This document shows, piece by piece, positions 9,585 through 19,442 of a DNA stretch of 64,000 nt; position 1 is the first letter of the stretch; every line of letters starts with the position of its first letter. The position numbers were made by a program, and so were the translations under genes. Origin of the DNA: Gari tellinella (Eukaryota > Mollusca > Bivalvia > Cardiida > Psammobiidae); the NCBI GenBank assembly GCA_922989275.2, contig OV277867.1:41840070-41904069 (forward strand). Reading direction: 5' to 3'. Below the pieces are notes generated by a model, which worked only from the letters and a program-made list of their open reading frames with translations, did not search any database and was not told the origin of the DNA.

Positions 9585-9800
9585 TAACTACTCTACTCTG
9601 CTATATAATGACATCGTTTGCTTATAAATTGTCGTCTGCTTGCATTTCTCAGATTTTTGGCATTTTGACTGCATTTTAACTACACAAACGTCGATATGAG
9701 AGTCAAACCTTACTAAGCTTTAATTTACGTTTCATCTGGATCTATACTGTTTCTAAATGCATGAGTACTCATATTATTTTGGAAGTGAAAGGATTAAGAA
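9585..9800 (-). mobile_element. Family F MITE, degenerate
   Basis: Reverse orientation with ACATCGTTTGCTTATAAATTG, GTCGTCTGCTTGC and a half hairpin CATCTGGATCTATACTGTTT. The apex and one arm are lost. Confidence 0.5.
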
Positions 9801-9899
9801 ATTCGATTCGACCTTAACCTCACTCGCTGGTACACCATAGCCTGCTATGTCATGTCAACTCAGGGCAGTTTTCAGAACTAAAGATATGTGAGTTTTGAC

Positions 9900-9980
9900 A
9901 GTTGTAACAGTAAACAGTTTACATCCTGGTCAGACACCTTGTTATTCGGCGGTTGATTTGGACCCAAACTGTTTGTAAAT
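9900..9980. repeat. Isolated type-1 hairpin
   Basis: AGTAAACAGTTTACATCCTGGTCAGAC is opposed by GATTTGGACCCAAACTGTTT with a degraded apex. It sits directly before the family B copy at 9988; its own element ends are not recognisable. Confidence 0.6.
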
Positions 9981-9987
9981 GCCAATA

Positions 9988-10332
9988 TACAGTACACCCT
10001 CCCAAAAACGACCATTTGAACAAGGATTTCCTCCTGATAACAACGTTTGCCGCTGTTCCCCAAACAAGACAGTCATATCCAACCTTTTCACAGCTGCAAT
10101 ATCGTCTGCTTAAAAGATTGTCTGCTGGTTTTCTCAAATTTACATATTGGAAATTTTGACAATGACGAATGGCAAACAGCTTGGATCCAGATCAGACGCC
10201 GCATAACACGGCGTCCGATCTGGATTCAAGCTATTTGCAAATGTAAGCCAATTTCCCTCCCGACAATGACTCCCTCCGAACAACGCACATATTTTTGTCT
10301 CCCTTTGGGTGTCGATGTAGAGAGGGAGCCAA
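9988..10332 (+). mobile_element. Family B MITE
   Basis: TACAGTACACCCTCCC to TAGAGAGGGAGCCAATG. Full interior: CAATATCGTCTGC, then a hairpin GGATCCAGATCAGACGCCGC with right arm CCGATCTGGATTCAAGC, then CAATTTCCCTCCCGAC and TTTGGGTGTCGATG. The final CTGTA is mutated. Confidence 0.88.
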
Positions 10333-10401
10333 TGTTCTAATACCCATATTAGAGGTTGCGGTAGAGAAACATTTCATCGTAATACCTAGTTTGCGCGTGC
10401 T

Positions 10402-10599
10402 ACGGTATATTCTGTTTCATCATTGTCGTCTGCATTGGGTTTGTTAAAACTCAATTTCATAGTGATTTAAGTTTAAAGCCTTGCGCTGAGGACCAAACAG
10501 TCTGGATCCTGATCAGACGCCGCAATTGCGGCGTCTGATCAGGATCCAGACAGTTTCCAAATTCAAGTGAAGTAGCGACTATAACAGACGAAGGGTTAA
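10402..10599 (-). mobile_element. Family F MITE
   Basis: CATTGTCGTCTGCATTG, then a perfect type-1 hairpin with the short apex GACGCCGCAATTGCGGCGTC, and an end CGAAGGGTTAA. Its apex differs from the usual GCGTAACGC, giving a true zero-loop palindrome. Confidence 0.75.
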
Positions 10600-11254
10600 T
10601 TTAGCCATTTAGAAGCCTAAATATAGTTCTGACATATGAACAAATCTATATACATGTACACTCATATATAATATAGGCTACTGGGCTACTTATGGAATTA
10701 GCCAAATGTGGTATTATCATTTCAAATTAGGTTGTCATTTCTTTAATGTATGACTTAAAAATGTTGTATTGATGTTCAACCCGGTGTTGGTTTGTTAGCA
10801 GACGACGCTTTTGCAAAAGGCGATAAACAAGTGAATAAGACATGGGGCGTTCACAACCTTGAATATTTGAAACACGTGTAAAAACGCCCATTTCCTTGAA
10901 GCCGAACTGACCATACATATCAAAGATCAACAGCATCTTTAACTGATCGAATTAATCTCTATCGGTGCATGATATATAACTTAAAGCAACACCTAATTAT
11001 CGCAGTATCCGATTCAGTGCAAAATCTATATCAAAACATTCAACTTACAATTTGATGTCAACGCTTAAAATCCACACTTTTTGATCAATAAACTTTCCTC
11101 AGCCGTGAAATCGAACAGTTTGCGCAATGAGAACCAATAACACATGCAATTTTCATCGGAATTGTTGTGTACGTTTATTGACTTTACATACGCTTACACC
11201 AGGGCCCCTCGGAGGCTGGCTTCATAGGCGGTGTGTAATATCCGGAGCAACAGC

Positions 11255-11458
11255 TACAGTGGAGAATTCGTTATTCTTTCTCGTTTATAAAAAACGCAAA
11301 CGAATCGCAAACGCATTGTACTAAAAAATGAGGAAAATGACAACTTTTTCACAATTCTGAATGTTAATTTTAACCTGGATGGCAAACTGTTTGCATGGGA
11401 AATAATAGATTTAGCGTAAACGCGTTTATTTGGAAAGAATAACGTTTTCTCCACTGTA
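11255..11458 (+). mobile_element. Family A MITE lacking the hairpin
   Basis: Complete ends TACAGTGGAGAATTCGTT and AACGTTTTCTCCACTGTA, but the ~65-bp hairpin is reduced to GGCAAACTGTTTGC, the outermost bases of each arm. The rest of the element is intact, so the hairpin alone was lost or never present. Confidence 0.9.
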
Positions 11459-11764
11459 GAAGATGGGAGAGAAGCTGAATGAGAAGCCAGCATTTATTAT
11501 GATAAGAAAATATCGATGACTGAGGCATCGTCCCGACAGAAGCTAGGAGGTGACAGAGTGGCCTATATTGATTCGCTATGGTTACACAGTCATGTATAGT
11601 AGCTTCGATTTTGCCATAAAACATCGCTTTTTCAACCCGGTTTAATGACTAGGAAAAATGCACTGGACGGCCGTCAAAGGGAGTTTACTTAGTTGAGTCA
11701 CAGTAGTCGCTAAACGAGACGAGTTTTTGCATGCTTTTATGTATCTTAAATCTTTTAAATACTC
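11459..11764. other. No recognised feature
   Basis: Unique sequence without repeat ends or a supported reading frame. Confidence 0.5.
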
Positions 11765-11927
11765 TCGGTGCAACAACTGGCATCTGCTACTGTTCTATAA
11801 ATATCTTTTAAAAGAAATTCTCAAATTAGAGCAATGCGTCTAACAGTTTGGATCCTGATAAGACGCATCTGGACCCAAACTATTTGTGATAGAAATGATT
11901 TCGCCGCTAGCTTGCAAAGAGTTAAAA
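11765..11927 (+). mobile_element. Family F subtype remnant
   Basis: TAACAGTTTGGATCCTGATA with AGACGCATCTGGACCCAAAC gives a hairpin lacking its apex. The right end CTAGCTTGCAAAGAGTTAA matches the F subtype ending GCATGCAAAGAGTTAA. Confidence 0.55.
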
Positions 11928-12870
11928 CCTACAGAAAGTAAATGTCAGTGTCTAGCTTTAATATATCTTGATATATATAAGTCTAAATAGGCCTATTACG
12001 TTCTAGAATTCTATATTTTGATTGTATATGTTTTATGTGTGTATATAATCATACGGTTTGCAAATATGTGTAAAATGCCTTTATTGTATGTGTTATGTAA
12101 TTGTTGTAATGTTGCAAGAAGCTGTGGCCCAATCCCATTTCTCTGTATATATTGAAATAAGTCATATTTAAACTAAACATAGCATGTAATTATGAAGCGC
12201 AATAGAATATTTTATAGTTTTTTTCGCTGTATAAATAACATGTAGATCTATTTGTATTTATTAAGAATAACACTTTAATGCAGAAAACAGTAATACTGAA
12301 AGTCTATAAACATAAAACATATAGATGTATGCATTAATTTCTGAGAAGTTGTTTATTAAATGACACCATGCACTTGAAAGAAACAAACATGCCAGTTTAA
12401 TGCACAACGAAATTAGATCAAATGTTGAAAGCTCCTGCAGAAATTTTCCTCCTTAGCTTTACATGTATTCCGCATTATACAACCATGTACATGCCTTAGA
12501 TACGGACCCCACTATCAAATTAGGTTATACTGTACGTATTAGTCAAGACTGTAAAGTAATGAACTTTACAATATATATTGCACGCAATATTTGTCATAAA
12601 TTTCCCCAGTAATTTCCCCAAATATGATAATGAGAATCATTATCCTAACAAAAGTAATGTCTGCTACACATTGATTGCTGATTGCATTTTTTTTTTCAAC
12701 TTGATTTTTTGTGTCATTTGAAGTGGGAGACACAGCGTAACGATTGTTAAACAGTTTTGACCAACTTCAGACTCTGAATTTCTCAACGCCTGGTCTGGGA
12801 CCAATCGGACTGCATGTATCTAAAGGTCATGTCCAATAGTTGAATCCCCATATGTATTAAAGCTTATCAT
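11928..12870. other. No recognised feature (AT-rich)
   Basis: About 0.9 kb of strongly AT-rich sequence with short poly-T stretches and a duplicated GATAATGAGAATCATTATC palindrome near 12627. No coding or repeat end recognised. Confidence 0.55.
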
Positions 12871-13030
12871 ATTGAATTATCGTTTGCTTCAACATGTCTT
12901 CTGCTAAATTTTATGTTTTGTCTAAATGATGTAACCCCCAAATAAATGTCAAACAGCTTAAATATTGATCTTGCCGGCGTCTGATCTGGATCCAACCTGA
13001 TTGTAAATTTAAGACACTTCATGCGTAGTA
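12871..13030 (+). mobile_element. Family B/F interior fragment
   Basis: Carries ATCGTTTGCTTCAACATGTC, TCAAACAGCTTAAATATTGATC and GCCGGCGTCTGATCTGGATCC, i.e. the GTCTGC module and a broken type-1 hairpin, without recognisable ends. Confidence 0.5.
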
Positions 13031-13179
13031 CTGTAAGGGTAAACATCATATATATTGTATATATTTTTTATCATTCCTCATGGGTCTATGACCTATTAGA
13101 AGAAAAGGAAATAAACTTGTCATGCAAACTTGTCATCGTTCTTGGAAGGCATGATAATCTATTAAAGTCTGAAGTAGAC

Positions 13180-13543
13180 ATTAGCAAACTGTAGACTCTG
13201 ATGCGATGCCACACTTACAGTGGAGAATCTGTTATTCTTTCCCGTTTAAACGCAAACGTACGCAAACGCAAAACACTAAAACGTAGAAAAGAACAACTGT
13301 TGGACACTTCTAATAATTCTTGTTTATCTTGGTGGCAAACAGTTTGGAGCCTGATCAGACACCGGGTTACCCGGCGTCTGATCTGGCTCCAAACTGTTTG
13401 CACTGCAAATAATAGTTTTAGCGTAAGCGCGTTTATTGGGAAAGAATAACAGATTCTCCACTGTAACGGCGTCTCGTCAGGGTATACACTGTTTGTTATT
13501 TCATATGCAATGATCTGCTGTATGGGCAGACATTGCAGTGATT
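13180..13543 (+). mobile_element. Family R MITE hosting a family A insertion
   Basis: GCAAACTGTAGACTCTGATG lies left of the A element at 13216-13465, and GGCGTCTCGTCAGGGTATAC followed by ACTGTTTGTT lies right of it. Together they form one type-1 hairpin like that in the uninterrupted R copy at 30808. The trailing ATATGCAATGATCTGCTGTA also matches R. The A element therefore landed near the hairpin apex. Confidence 0.75.
13216..13465 (+). mobile_element. Family A MITE, CTG-end subtype
   Basis: TACAGTGGAGAATCTGTTAT to AACAGATTCTCCACTGTA. This subtype has ATCTGTTATTC where the reference copy has AACGTTATTC. Perfect hairpin apart from the T:T position next to GATCAG. It shows little divergence from the copies at 17779 and 38147, suggesting recent activity. 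Confidence 0.93.
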
Positions 13544-13781
13544 TTAACTCATTCACCCCTGCCACTTTTTATGGACATCTCCAATTTCAAATTAAGTATA
13601 GTCCATTTTTGACTATTAAGGGTTGGTTTTAGCAATATATTTCAAATTGACAAACAGTGTAGACCCTGATCAGAGGGCTCCTGAAGGAGCCCTCTGACCA
13701 GGGTCTACACTGTTTGCATAGGACAAGGGTAATCATCAAAGGTACCTTGTTTGTAAATGGCGAGTGTAGTTGAATGTGTTA
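13544..13781 (-). mobile_element. Family D MITE
   Basis: TTAACTCATTCACCCCTGCC to GTAGTTGAATGTGTTA. Perfect hairpin, apex GGGCTCCTGAAGGAGCCC, arms ACAAACAGTGTAGACCCTGA. Confidence 0.88.
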
Positions 13782-14076
13782 TATTCACCTTTGTCGGTTA
13801 AATGTTCTTAGAGTACATAATATAAGGAATTTACTACAGTAAAACCTTTAAAAAACCGTTTTCAATGGAGTTCATATAGATAAATAAAAGCAGACTGCAT
13901 TTATAAGAAGATGATACTGGGTAGCATGTGCGTTTCTTAATTTACCATGAAATAATACATTCTGTGATGAACGGAACGTAAGCGCTCGTTTATCATGTTG
14001 TAGTTTTCAAAAAAAAAAAAAAAAAAAAGGGGGGGGGGGGATTCCAACCTGTATCGTGCTAAGCGCGACTTTATTA
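13782..14076. other. Spacer; contains A19/G12 homopolymer junction at 14010-14040
   Basis: No gene. A run of about 19 A is directly followed by about 12 G. A family E-like start TACAGTAAAACCTTT is present at 13836 without a partner end. Homopolymers of this length are also assembly-error prone. Confidence 0.7.
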
Positions 14077-14428
14077 CTAAAGTGTTCCCTCCCTGCAACA
14101 GTCCTTCTAACAACGCTTCACTCCTTACAACGTCCCTAGACAGGACAATTATGTCTAACGCTTTTACTGCTGTAATAATGTTATAGTCTGCTTAAAGTTT
14201 TCGTCTGCTGTTTTTCTCAAAGTTACATATTGGACATTTTGACAGAAAAAAATAGTGACGAGTGACACACAGCTTGAATCCTAATCAGACGTCGCATTTC
14301 GAGGCGTCTGGTCTGGATTCAAGCTGCTGGCAAATGTAGCCAATTTCCCTCCCTATAACGACTCCCTCCGGACAACGCATACATTTTTGGTCTCCCATTT
14401 GGTGTCGTTGTCGAGAGGGGGCGCTGTA
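14077..14428 (+). mobile_element. Family B MITE
   Basis: TAAAGTGTTCCCTCCCTGC to CGAGAGGGGGCGCTGTA. The hairpin is present with an altered apex (GACGTCGCATTTCGAGGCGTC). Confidence 0.87.
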
Positions 14429-14502
14429 TTTGCAAACTGTTTGGAACCTGATCAGACACTGAGTCACACGGTGTCTGATCAGGATCAAAACTGTTTGCCG
14501 CT
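14429..14502. repeat. Isolated type-1 hairpin
   Basis: TGCAAACTGTTTGGAACCTG..CAGGATCAAAACTGTTTGCC, with apex GACACTGAGTCACACGGTGTC. It abuts the family B terminus with no recognisable ends of its own. Confidence 0.7.
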
Positions 14503-14559
14503 TGTAGTCACGTTTCTTTCAGTTCTGATATAGCTTAAACTTAAATAACTTTTAGCAGA

Positions 14560-14730
14560 TGCCTAATGCAAGGAAAGTATGTGCAGTGCAGTGTGCACTG
14601 TTTGCCAGTTTACAATAAACTAAAACAAAACCAATTCTAAATAGTAAGAAATGGACTATAGACTTTTTTGGAAACTGGGATTTTCTAACTCATGTTTCAG
14701 GGGTGAATGAATGAAAGAACGTCCATACAA
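14560..14730 (+). mobile_element. Family D fragment
   Basis: The hairpin is collapsed to GTGCAGTGCAGTGTGCACTG. The right half keeps AAACCAATTCTAAATAGT, AACTGGGATTTTCTAAC and GGGGTGAATGAATGAA. Confidence 0.6.
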
Positions 14731-14970
14731 CGATGAACCAATCGTTAAAGAACCGCCTGCTCAAGATAAGTTTCTGTAAATTAGTCTCTAAGCCTTTCGA
14801 TCTGGGCATCAAGCTCTGTCGCATTCTAGCTACTGTTTGGATTTCGGTTATGACTAAATACGTCGCTTTGTAAACAGTCGCGAGAATTTGGTCATATCGC
14901 GACGTCTAGCCGGTATTACGGTAATTACAGGTTGAAAAAGACCACAGAATCCCTTTATACACTATTTCAG

Positions 14971-15138
14971 GAACAAGTCGGCAACTGCATGGGTAGAACC
15001 ACCGACCCACCACAAGCCATTTGGAAGGTGCAGTTGGCAGTCAGTCCAAAGAGCTCTGTCAAATGTGACGATCAGTTCAAGCCGAGGACCATGCCTAAAG
15101 TGGGAAAATTATTTTCATTTGTTTGTAATTTGAAATGA
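14971..15138. other. Exon-like unassigned segment
   Basis: A locally GC-richer stretch follows CCCTTTATACACTATTTCAG, a fair 3' splice site. The plus frame reads through 55 codons from EQVGNCMGRTTDPPQAIWKV to a TGA at 15136. The minus strand is also open over much of it (VTFDRALWTDCQL...). No family is recognised and no convincing donor is seen. It could be a decayed exon, a captured gene fragment or chance. Confidence 0.25.
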
Positions 15139-15228
15139 ATTACCCACATTGCAATCAGTAAAACTATTATCATTATTAATTCATTAAAACTCATCCTCAG
15201 TATAAATACTCATATGCATTATTCACAT

Positions 15229-15480
15229 TTAACCCTTTACCTGATAGCCTATTTCTAGTACCTAAGATAGGTGACTACTTAAAGCAGGTTGAAAGTAAAG
15301 CAGAATGCGCCTTATGGCGCATTCTGCTTTACTTTCAGCCTGCTTTAAGCTATCATGTGCTATAATATAGAAAATATTCCCTATAATACATATTCAGTAC
15401 TGATTAAATCGGAACTATTTTCTTCAGCGGATGAATAAATCATATCCGCTAAAAGGCGCTTCTATTGGGGAAAGGGTTAA
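15229..15480 (+). mobile_element. Family C MITE, near-complete reference copy
   Basis: TTAACCCTTTACCTGATAG to GGGGAAAGGGTTAA. Central type-2 hairpin AGCAGGTTGAAAGTAAAGC with apex GCGCCTTATGGCGC, then ATCGGAACTATTTTCTTCAG and GCTAAAAGGCGCTTC. Bounded by TTAA on both sides, the target duplication known for piggyBac elements. No coding capacity. Confidence 0.9.
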
Positions 15481-15524
15481 TGGTTTTTAATTCTTGGAAC
15501 ACTGCCTTGATCCGAATGGCTATT

Positions 15525-15720
15525 TGCAAACAGTTAAGATCATGATCAGGCGCCGCGTTACGTCTGTCCAGGAACTTAACTGTTGGGCACTCATATATAA
15601 AAATAAAACGATACAACTTGAGTTAATTTAGATTTATTGCTACGTAAAATTCGAATTTGAGAAATAAAAGCAGACGACAATTTATGTAAGGCTGATGACG
15701 TCTTGGCAATTAAGTCTGCC
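15525..15720 (+). mobile_element. Family F MITE, diverged
   Basis: Broken hairpin CAAACAGTTAAGATCATGAT..CCAGGAACTTAACTGTT, then AAAGCAGACGACAATTTATG and TGATGACGTCTTGGCAATTAAG. The final TTAA end is altered. Confidence 0.6.
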
Positions 15721-16224
15721 AATGGAACTTTCAAACATTTTTAACTCAGAGCAGATGCCGTCGTCTGATCAAGACCCAAACTATTTTCTTTTAAATGATT
15801 CTCCAATAAAATTAACAAATTTTGACTTTTGAAAACTCAAACAAAATGTAGACTTTTTTAAGCTGACGACTTGATACTTTTTGGCTCTCAGGAATCAGCA
15901 TTTGTTTTTACATGTTTGTATTTCTGCAATACTGTCCTTTCGGGGCTTACAGTAAATATCGTCTGCTACAAAGTGTACCTTTTCATGGCAATTCACATTT
16001 TTGAAATTTTGAATGCAGATATAGATTCTATTGACACGAGTACCAAGTTTGTAAAGTCGACTTTAGTCGCTTATAGTTGTAAAGGGTTCTATTTAAGATA
16101 TTAGAGTTAAAAAAAAGTAACAGTAATTTTAAAGCAGACAGGTTTACATCATATTGGGGTATATTTAAAGAAAATGTAAATTTCAATATTTTTGAATACC
16201 GACTACACGTGTTGTCGAAGATTC
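15721..16224. other. No gene; isolated F-like words
   Basis: GCCGTCGTCTGATCAAGACC at about 15757 and ATCGTCTGCTACAAAGTG at about 15958 look like F remnants. An open frame at 15871-16104 has no recognisable domain. Confidence 0.5.
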
Positions 16225-16455
16225 AGATTTAGTCTCCGTCTGTGTGCTTTATCGTCTGCTTTTTTTATTATTATCGTCTGCACGCATCTTTTAAATTTAG
16301 TTCCCTAGTATATATGTCCGAAAACCACTTAAAAGCGAGAGGCAAATAGTTTGGATTCCGATCAAACGCGGAGTAATTCTAAGTCTGATCAGTATCCATA
16401 CTGTTTGTACATGTAACTCACTATGCGTTAGGCAGAATAAGGGATAATGTGAAAA
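16225..16455 (-). mobile_element. Family F MITE, diverged
   Basis: Two TCGTCTGC motifs (16253 and 16274), then a hairpin GGATTCCGATCAAACGCGGA..TCAGTATCCATACTGTTTG. Confidence 0.65.
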
Positions 16456-16559
16456 AAGTCAATAAAGTGATTTAGTAATGCATTGAGCAGCTGTTTGTTT
16501 TTACATAAAGCATGAAGGAACAAAGGCTGTTTACTCACTGCAAAAGGGTGTAAAAACAG

Positions 16560-16810
16560 TACAGTGGAGAAAACGTTATTCCTTCCCGTTTAAACGCAAA
16601 CGTACGCAAACGCAAAGCACTAAAACGTAGAAAATAACAAGTGTTTAACATTTCTCACTATTTGTTTTAATCTGAGTGGCAAACAGTTTGGAGCCTGATC
16701 AGACGCCGGGTTACCTGGCGTCTGATCTGGCTCCAAACTGTTTGCAATGGAAAAAAATAATTTTAGCGTAAACGCGTTTATTGGGAAAGAATAACGTTTT
16801 CTCCCCTGTA
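16560..16810 (+). mobile_element. Family A MITE
   Basis: TACAGTGGAGAAAACGTTAT to ACGTTTTCTCCCCTGTA. ACG-end subtype. Hairpin intact with the asymmetric CCTGATC / GATCTGG position. Confidence 0.92.
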
Positions 16811-16814
16811 TACT

Positions 16815-17005
16815 GATCCTTTCACAGCCAACGTCGAGTTCAAGTCGACTTTGCAAACAGTTTGGATCCAGATCAGACGCCGCGTTGATCAGGATCCAAA
16901 CTGTTTGGCATTCGTATAAATATTTATTCTGTCAAAACTTTTAAAGTTTAAATTTGGCGTGAATTTGCAGACGACAAATTGAGCAGAAGATATTATGACT
17001 GTCTG
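16815..17005 (+). mobile_element. Family F MITE with shortened hairpin
   Basis: CCTTTCACAGCCAACGTCGA, then GGATCCAGATCAGACGCCGCG joined directly to TTGATCAGGATCC. About 11 bp of the right side of the apex is missing. GCAGACGAC follows. Left and right TTAA ends are eroded or replaced by the neighbours. Confidence 0.75.
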
Positions 17006-17024
17006 GAAATTATAATGAACTGTA

Positions 17025-17275
17025 TTAACTCATTGAGCCCTAGTGACGCATATATGCGTCTTTTACCAAATGTGTACCTGTGAAGAGTACACTTGTCCAA
17101 TGCAAACAGTGAAGTCCCTGATCAGAGGGCTCCTGCAGGAGCCCTCTGATCAGGGACTTTACTGTTTGTCATTTTGCAATTTATTACAAAAAACAACCCT
17201 AAATTGTCTGAAATGGACTATCCTTTATTGCAAACTGGAATTGTCCATTGGAAGTTTCAGGGGATACTGGGTTAA
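17025..17275 (+). mobile_element. Family D MITE, near-complete reference copy
   Basis: TTAACTCATTGAGCCCTAG to GGGGATACTGGGTTAA, with small palindrome GACGCATATATGCGTC, perfect hairpin (arms CAGTGAAGTCCCTGATCAGA, apex GGGCTCCTGCAGGAGCCC), AACAACCCTAAATTGTCTG and AACTGGAATTGTCCATTGG. TTAA on both sides. About 250 bp, non-coding. Confidence 0.92.
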
Positions 17276-17367
17276 ATGTATAATTGCTGGAAGATTTCAA
17301 TGTAGACATACAAGGGTGATATAAAGGCACAGTAGTCTAATGTCTATACATACAAATATTTCATGTA

Positions 17368-17432
17368 ATATAGCAAACAGTGCAGACATAGATGAAACGC
17401 GGCGTCATATCAGTGAATACACTGTTTGCCAA
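17368..17432. repeat. Type-1-like hairpin (family R type)
   Basis: GCAAACAGTGCAGACATAGA..TCAGTGAATACACTGTTTGCC around GCGGCGTC. Element ends not identified. Confidence 0.6.
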
Positions 17433-17484
17433 TGACATATTATAAAATCATTTTTTATGCTTTCTAAACTTGAAAAAGTCGAAT

Positions 17485-17548
17485 ATGAGTGGCAAAATGT
17501 TTGGCGTAACGCGGCGTCTGATCTGGATCCAAACTTTGCTAATATTAA
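17485..17548. repeat. Half type-1 hairpin
   Basis: GAGTGGCAAAATGTTTGGCG is joined directly to the apex TAACGCGGCGTCTGATC and right arm GGATCCAAAC. About 20 bp of the left arm is deleted. Confidence 0.55.
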
Positions 17549-17778
17549 CCAAGTCGCGCTTAGTATGATAATGGTTAATATACGAAACAGAAAAACAGTC
17601 AAACTTTGCCGATTCATGTTCTTATAGGGGAACGCTTAAAACAAGGTTGACTGTAATGTATATAGAAAAAAGCCATGCCTGTTTTTACACTAAACCTTGA
17701 ATAGAACATGAGTTTTGTTTTTAAACTTTACCTTGAATGTCAATGAGTTATTACATGTGTCTGTTCACGTTTTGTACC

Positions 17779-18028
17779 TACAGTGGAGAATCTGTTATTC
17801 TTTCCCGTTTAAACGCAAACGTACGCAAACGCAAAACACTAAAACGTAGAAAAGAACAACTTTTGGACAATTCTGATATTTCATGTTTATCTTGGTGGCA
17901 AACAGTTTGGAGCCTGATCAGACGCCGGGTTACCCGGCGTCTGATCTGGCTCCAAACTGTTTGCACTGCAAATAATAGTTTTAGCGTAAACGCGTTTATT
18001 GGGAAAGAATAACAGATTCTCCACTGTA
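17779..18028 (+). mobile_element. Family A MITE, CTG-end subtype
   Basis: TACAGTGGAGAATCTGTTAT to AACAGATTCTCCACTGTA, 250 bp, hairpin GCCGGGTTACCCGGC intact. Very close to the copies at 13216 and 38147. Confidence 0.93.
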
Positions 18029-18194
18029 ACAGAAAGCATACAAAAAACCAGTATCGGTGAAACGTTGTACACAGTCCTTGACTGTAACTTCCAATTCCTG
18101 TAGATTTTAAGACTTTCATTTCGTCGTTTGTTTGCATATATCGTCTACGATTTTTCAATATTTAGTTTACCAAACGACCTGGTGCAACTTGTCC

Positions 18195-18250
18195 TTTTTT
18201 GCAGCCAATAAGTCCCTTTTAGTGATCGCAATAGAGAAAATTTACTGTAT
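18195..18250. mobile_element. Family E right-end fragment
   Basis: CCTTTTAGTGATCGCAATAG and GAGAAAATTTACTGTA resemble the E right terminus; no left half. Confidence 0.45.
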
Positions 18251-18853
18251 AAATTAGAAATATGACTGTGTCTGTAAGACACATATAGTGCCCCTTCCCA
18301 CCGTTCATGCAAAAACTTACCGAGTTCTGACAGCTGTATTTTGTTTTTAGTTTTAAAGCAAATCAATTTCGGACAAATTCATGTCTGTATATTTAAAACA
18401 TACTGTAAAATTGTAAGGATGTAGCTTGCAAACTGTAAGAAGAGATAATGGACAAACACGGATTGTACTGTATTATATGGACGGCCGAACGAACGAAGGA
18501 AACAGTTTGCACCCAAACTAAACGTTGCGGGTCATACAGCTACTATCGTATATTTTGTTTTAATATATCTGTTTTTGTACACAGATGAAGGTTGCTTATT
18601 GTTAGTGTTTTTGTCAATTATTTTAATTATTTAGGCAGACAGAACTGCTGCAGCAGGCGGTAACCCGAGGTAACCAGGAGCGAACCCAGGATTTCCTTAC
18701 AGGCGCGGACTTAGTAGGGGCGCATCACGATCACTGACTTGATGCACGTGTTTGTGAAGAGAAACGGAACTGTTATTCTCTACCGGCCAAACGAAACGCA
18801 ATCAGGGTGTTAAAAAGTTTTGAGCAAGATCTAACTCGAGCCACTCGGCAACT
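18251..18853. other. No recognised gene
   Basis: Contains a locally GC-richer patch (18640-18740) and, at about 18750, GAAGAGAAACGGAACTGTTA with TTCTCTACCGGCC, a possible eroded family A end. No supported coding region. Confidence 0.5.
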
Positions 18854-19003
18854 TAGCACCTTCACTGTCATCAATTTAAAATAATTGTCGTCTGCTTTTA
18901 TTTCTCAAACCGTAATTCTAGGTATTTTGCCTTGAAAAAAGTGGCGCCTGATCAGGATTAAAACAGTTTGCTAAAACTCGGGGAAAGGCTATGATGGGGT
19001 TAA
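18854..19003 (-). mobile_element. Family F MITE, half hairpin
   Basis: CCTTCACTGTCATCAATTTA, ATTGTCGTCTGCTTTTATTT, then only one hairpin arm (GCGCCTGATCAGGATTAAAA) and the end GATGGGGTTAA. Confidence 0.7.
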
Positions 19004-19072
19004 CAAGCTCAACATAATCTGACGACTAAAAAGCATCTTCATTATATTAAGAAATTGAAAAAAATAATATTT

Positions 19073-19306
19073 CTTTTCCCATAGCCTATTTTTTGTATTG
19101 AATTTAAGTTACGACTTAAAACAGACTGAACGTAAAGCAGTATGTGCCTTAATGCGCACTGTTTTACTTCAGCCTGCTTTAAGCTATCGTCTGGTAGAAT
19201 TCTTACGGTACATTTTCGTAATTGTATAAATTGGAACTATTTCTTCAGTTGAGGAATGAAATAAAGGCGTAAAATTGCGCATCTATGGAGTATTGGGGTA
19301 AAACGG
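19073..19306 (+). mobile_element. Family C MITE, diverged
   Basis: CCCATAGCCTATTTTTTG, hairpin AAAGCAGTATGTGCCTTAATG, AATTGGAACTATTTCTTCAG and GGAGTATTGGGGTAAA. Confidence 0.75.
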
Positions 19307-19401
19307 GAAAGGATAACTTTTCAACCCTGGTATAATAGATGAGTAAGAGATAACGAATAGATCCGCGAATGGAAACATGACAGGAAAAATAGTAATGAAG
19401 A

Positions 19402-19442
19402 TAGAAAATAAGTGTGCAACATTAAATTACGTCATTGAGATA
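19402..19442. repeat. 41-bp direct repeat, left of a family A element
   Basis: TAGAAAATAAGTGTGCAACA continuing to CATTGAGATA. Repeated at 19689-19729 with two mismatches. Begins and ends with TA. Confidence 0.95.

Noticed and set aside
17778..18158. Frames of 80-126 codons containing FPINAFTLKLLFAVQTVWSQIRRRVTRRLIRLQTVCHQD
   Set aside because: They coincide exactly with family A elements and appear at every A copy; the hairpin supplies the repeated words in both directions.
18640..18745. Possible tRNA-derived SINE (GGTTCGCTCC on the minus strand resembles a B box)
   Set aside because: No A box at the right distance and no poly-A or simple-repeat tail.
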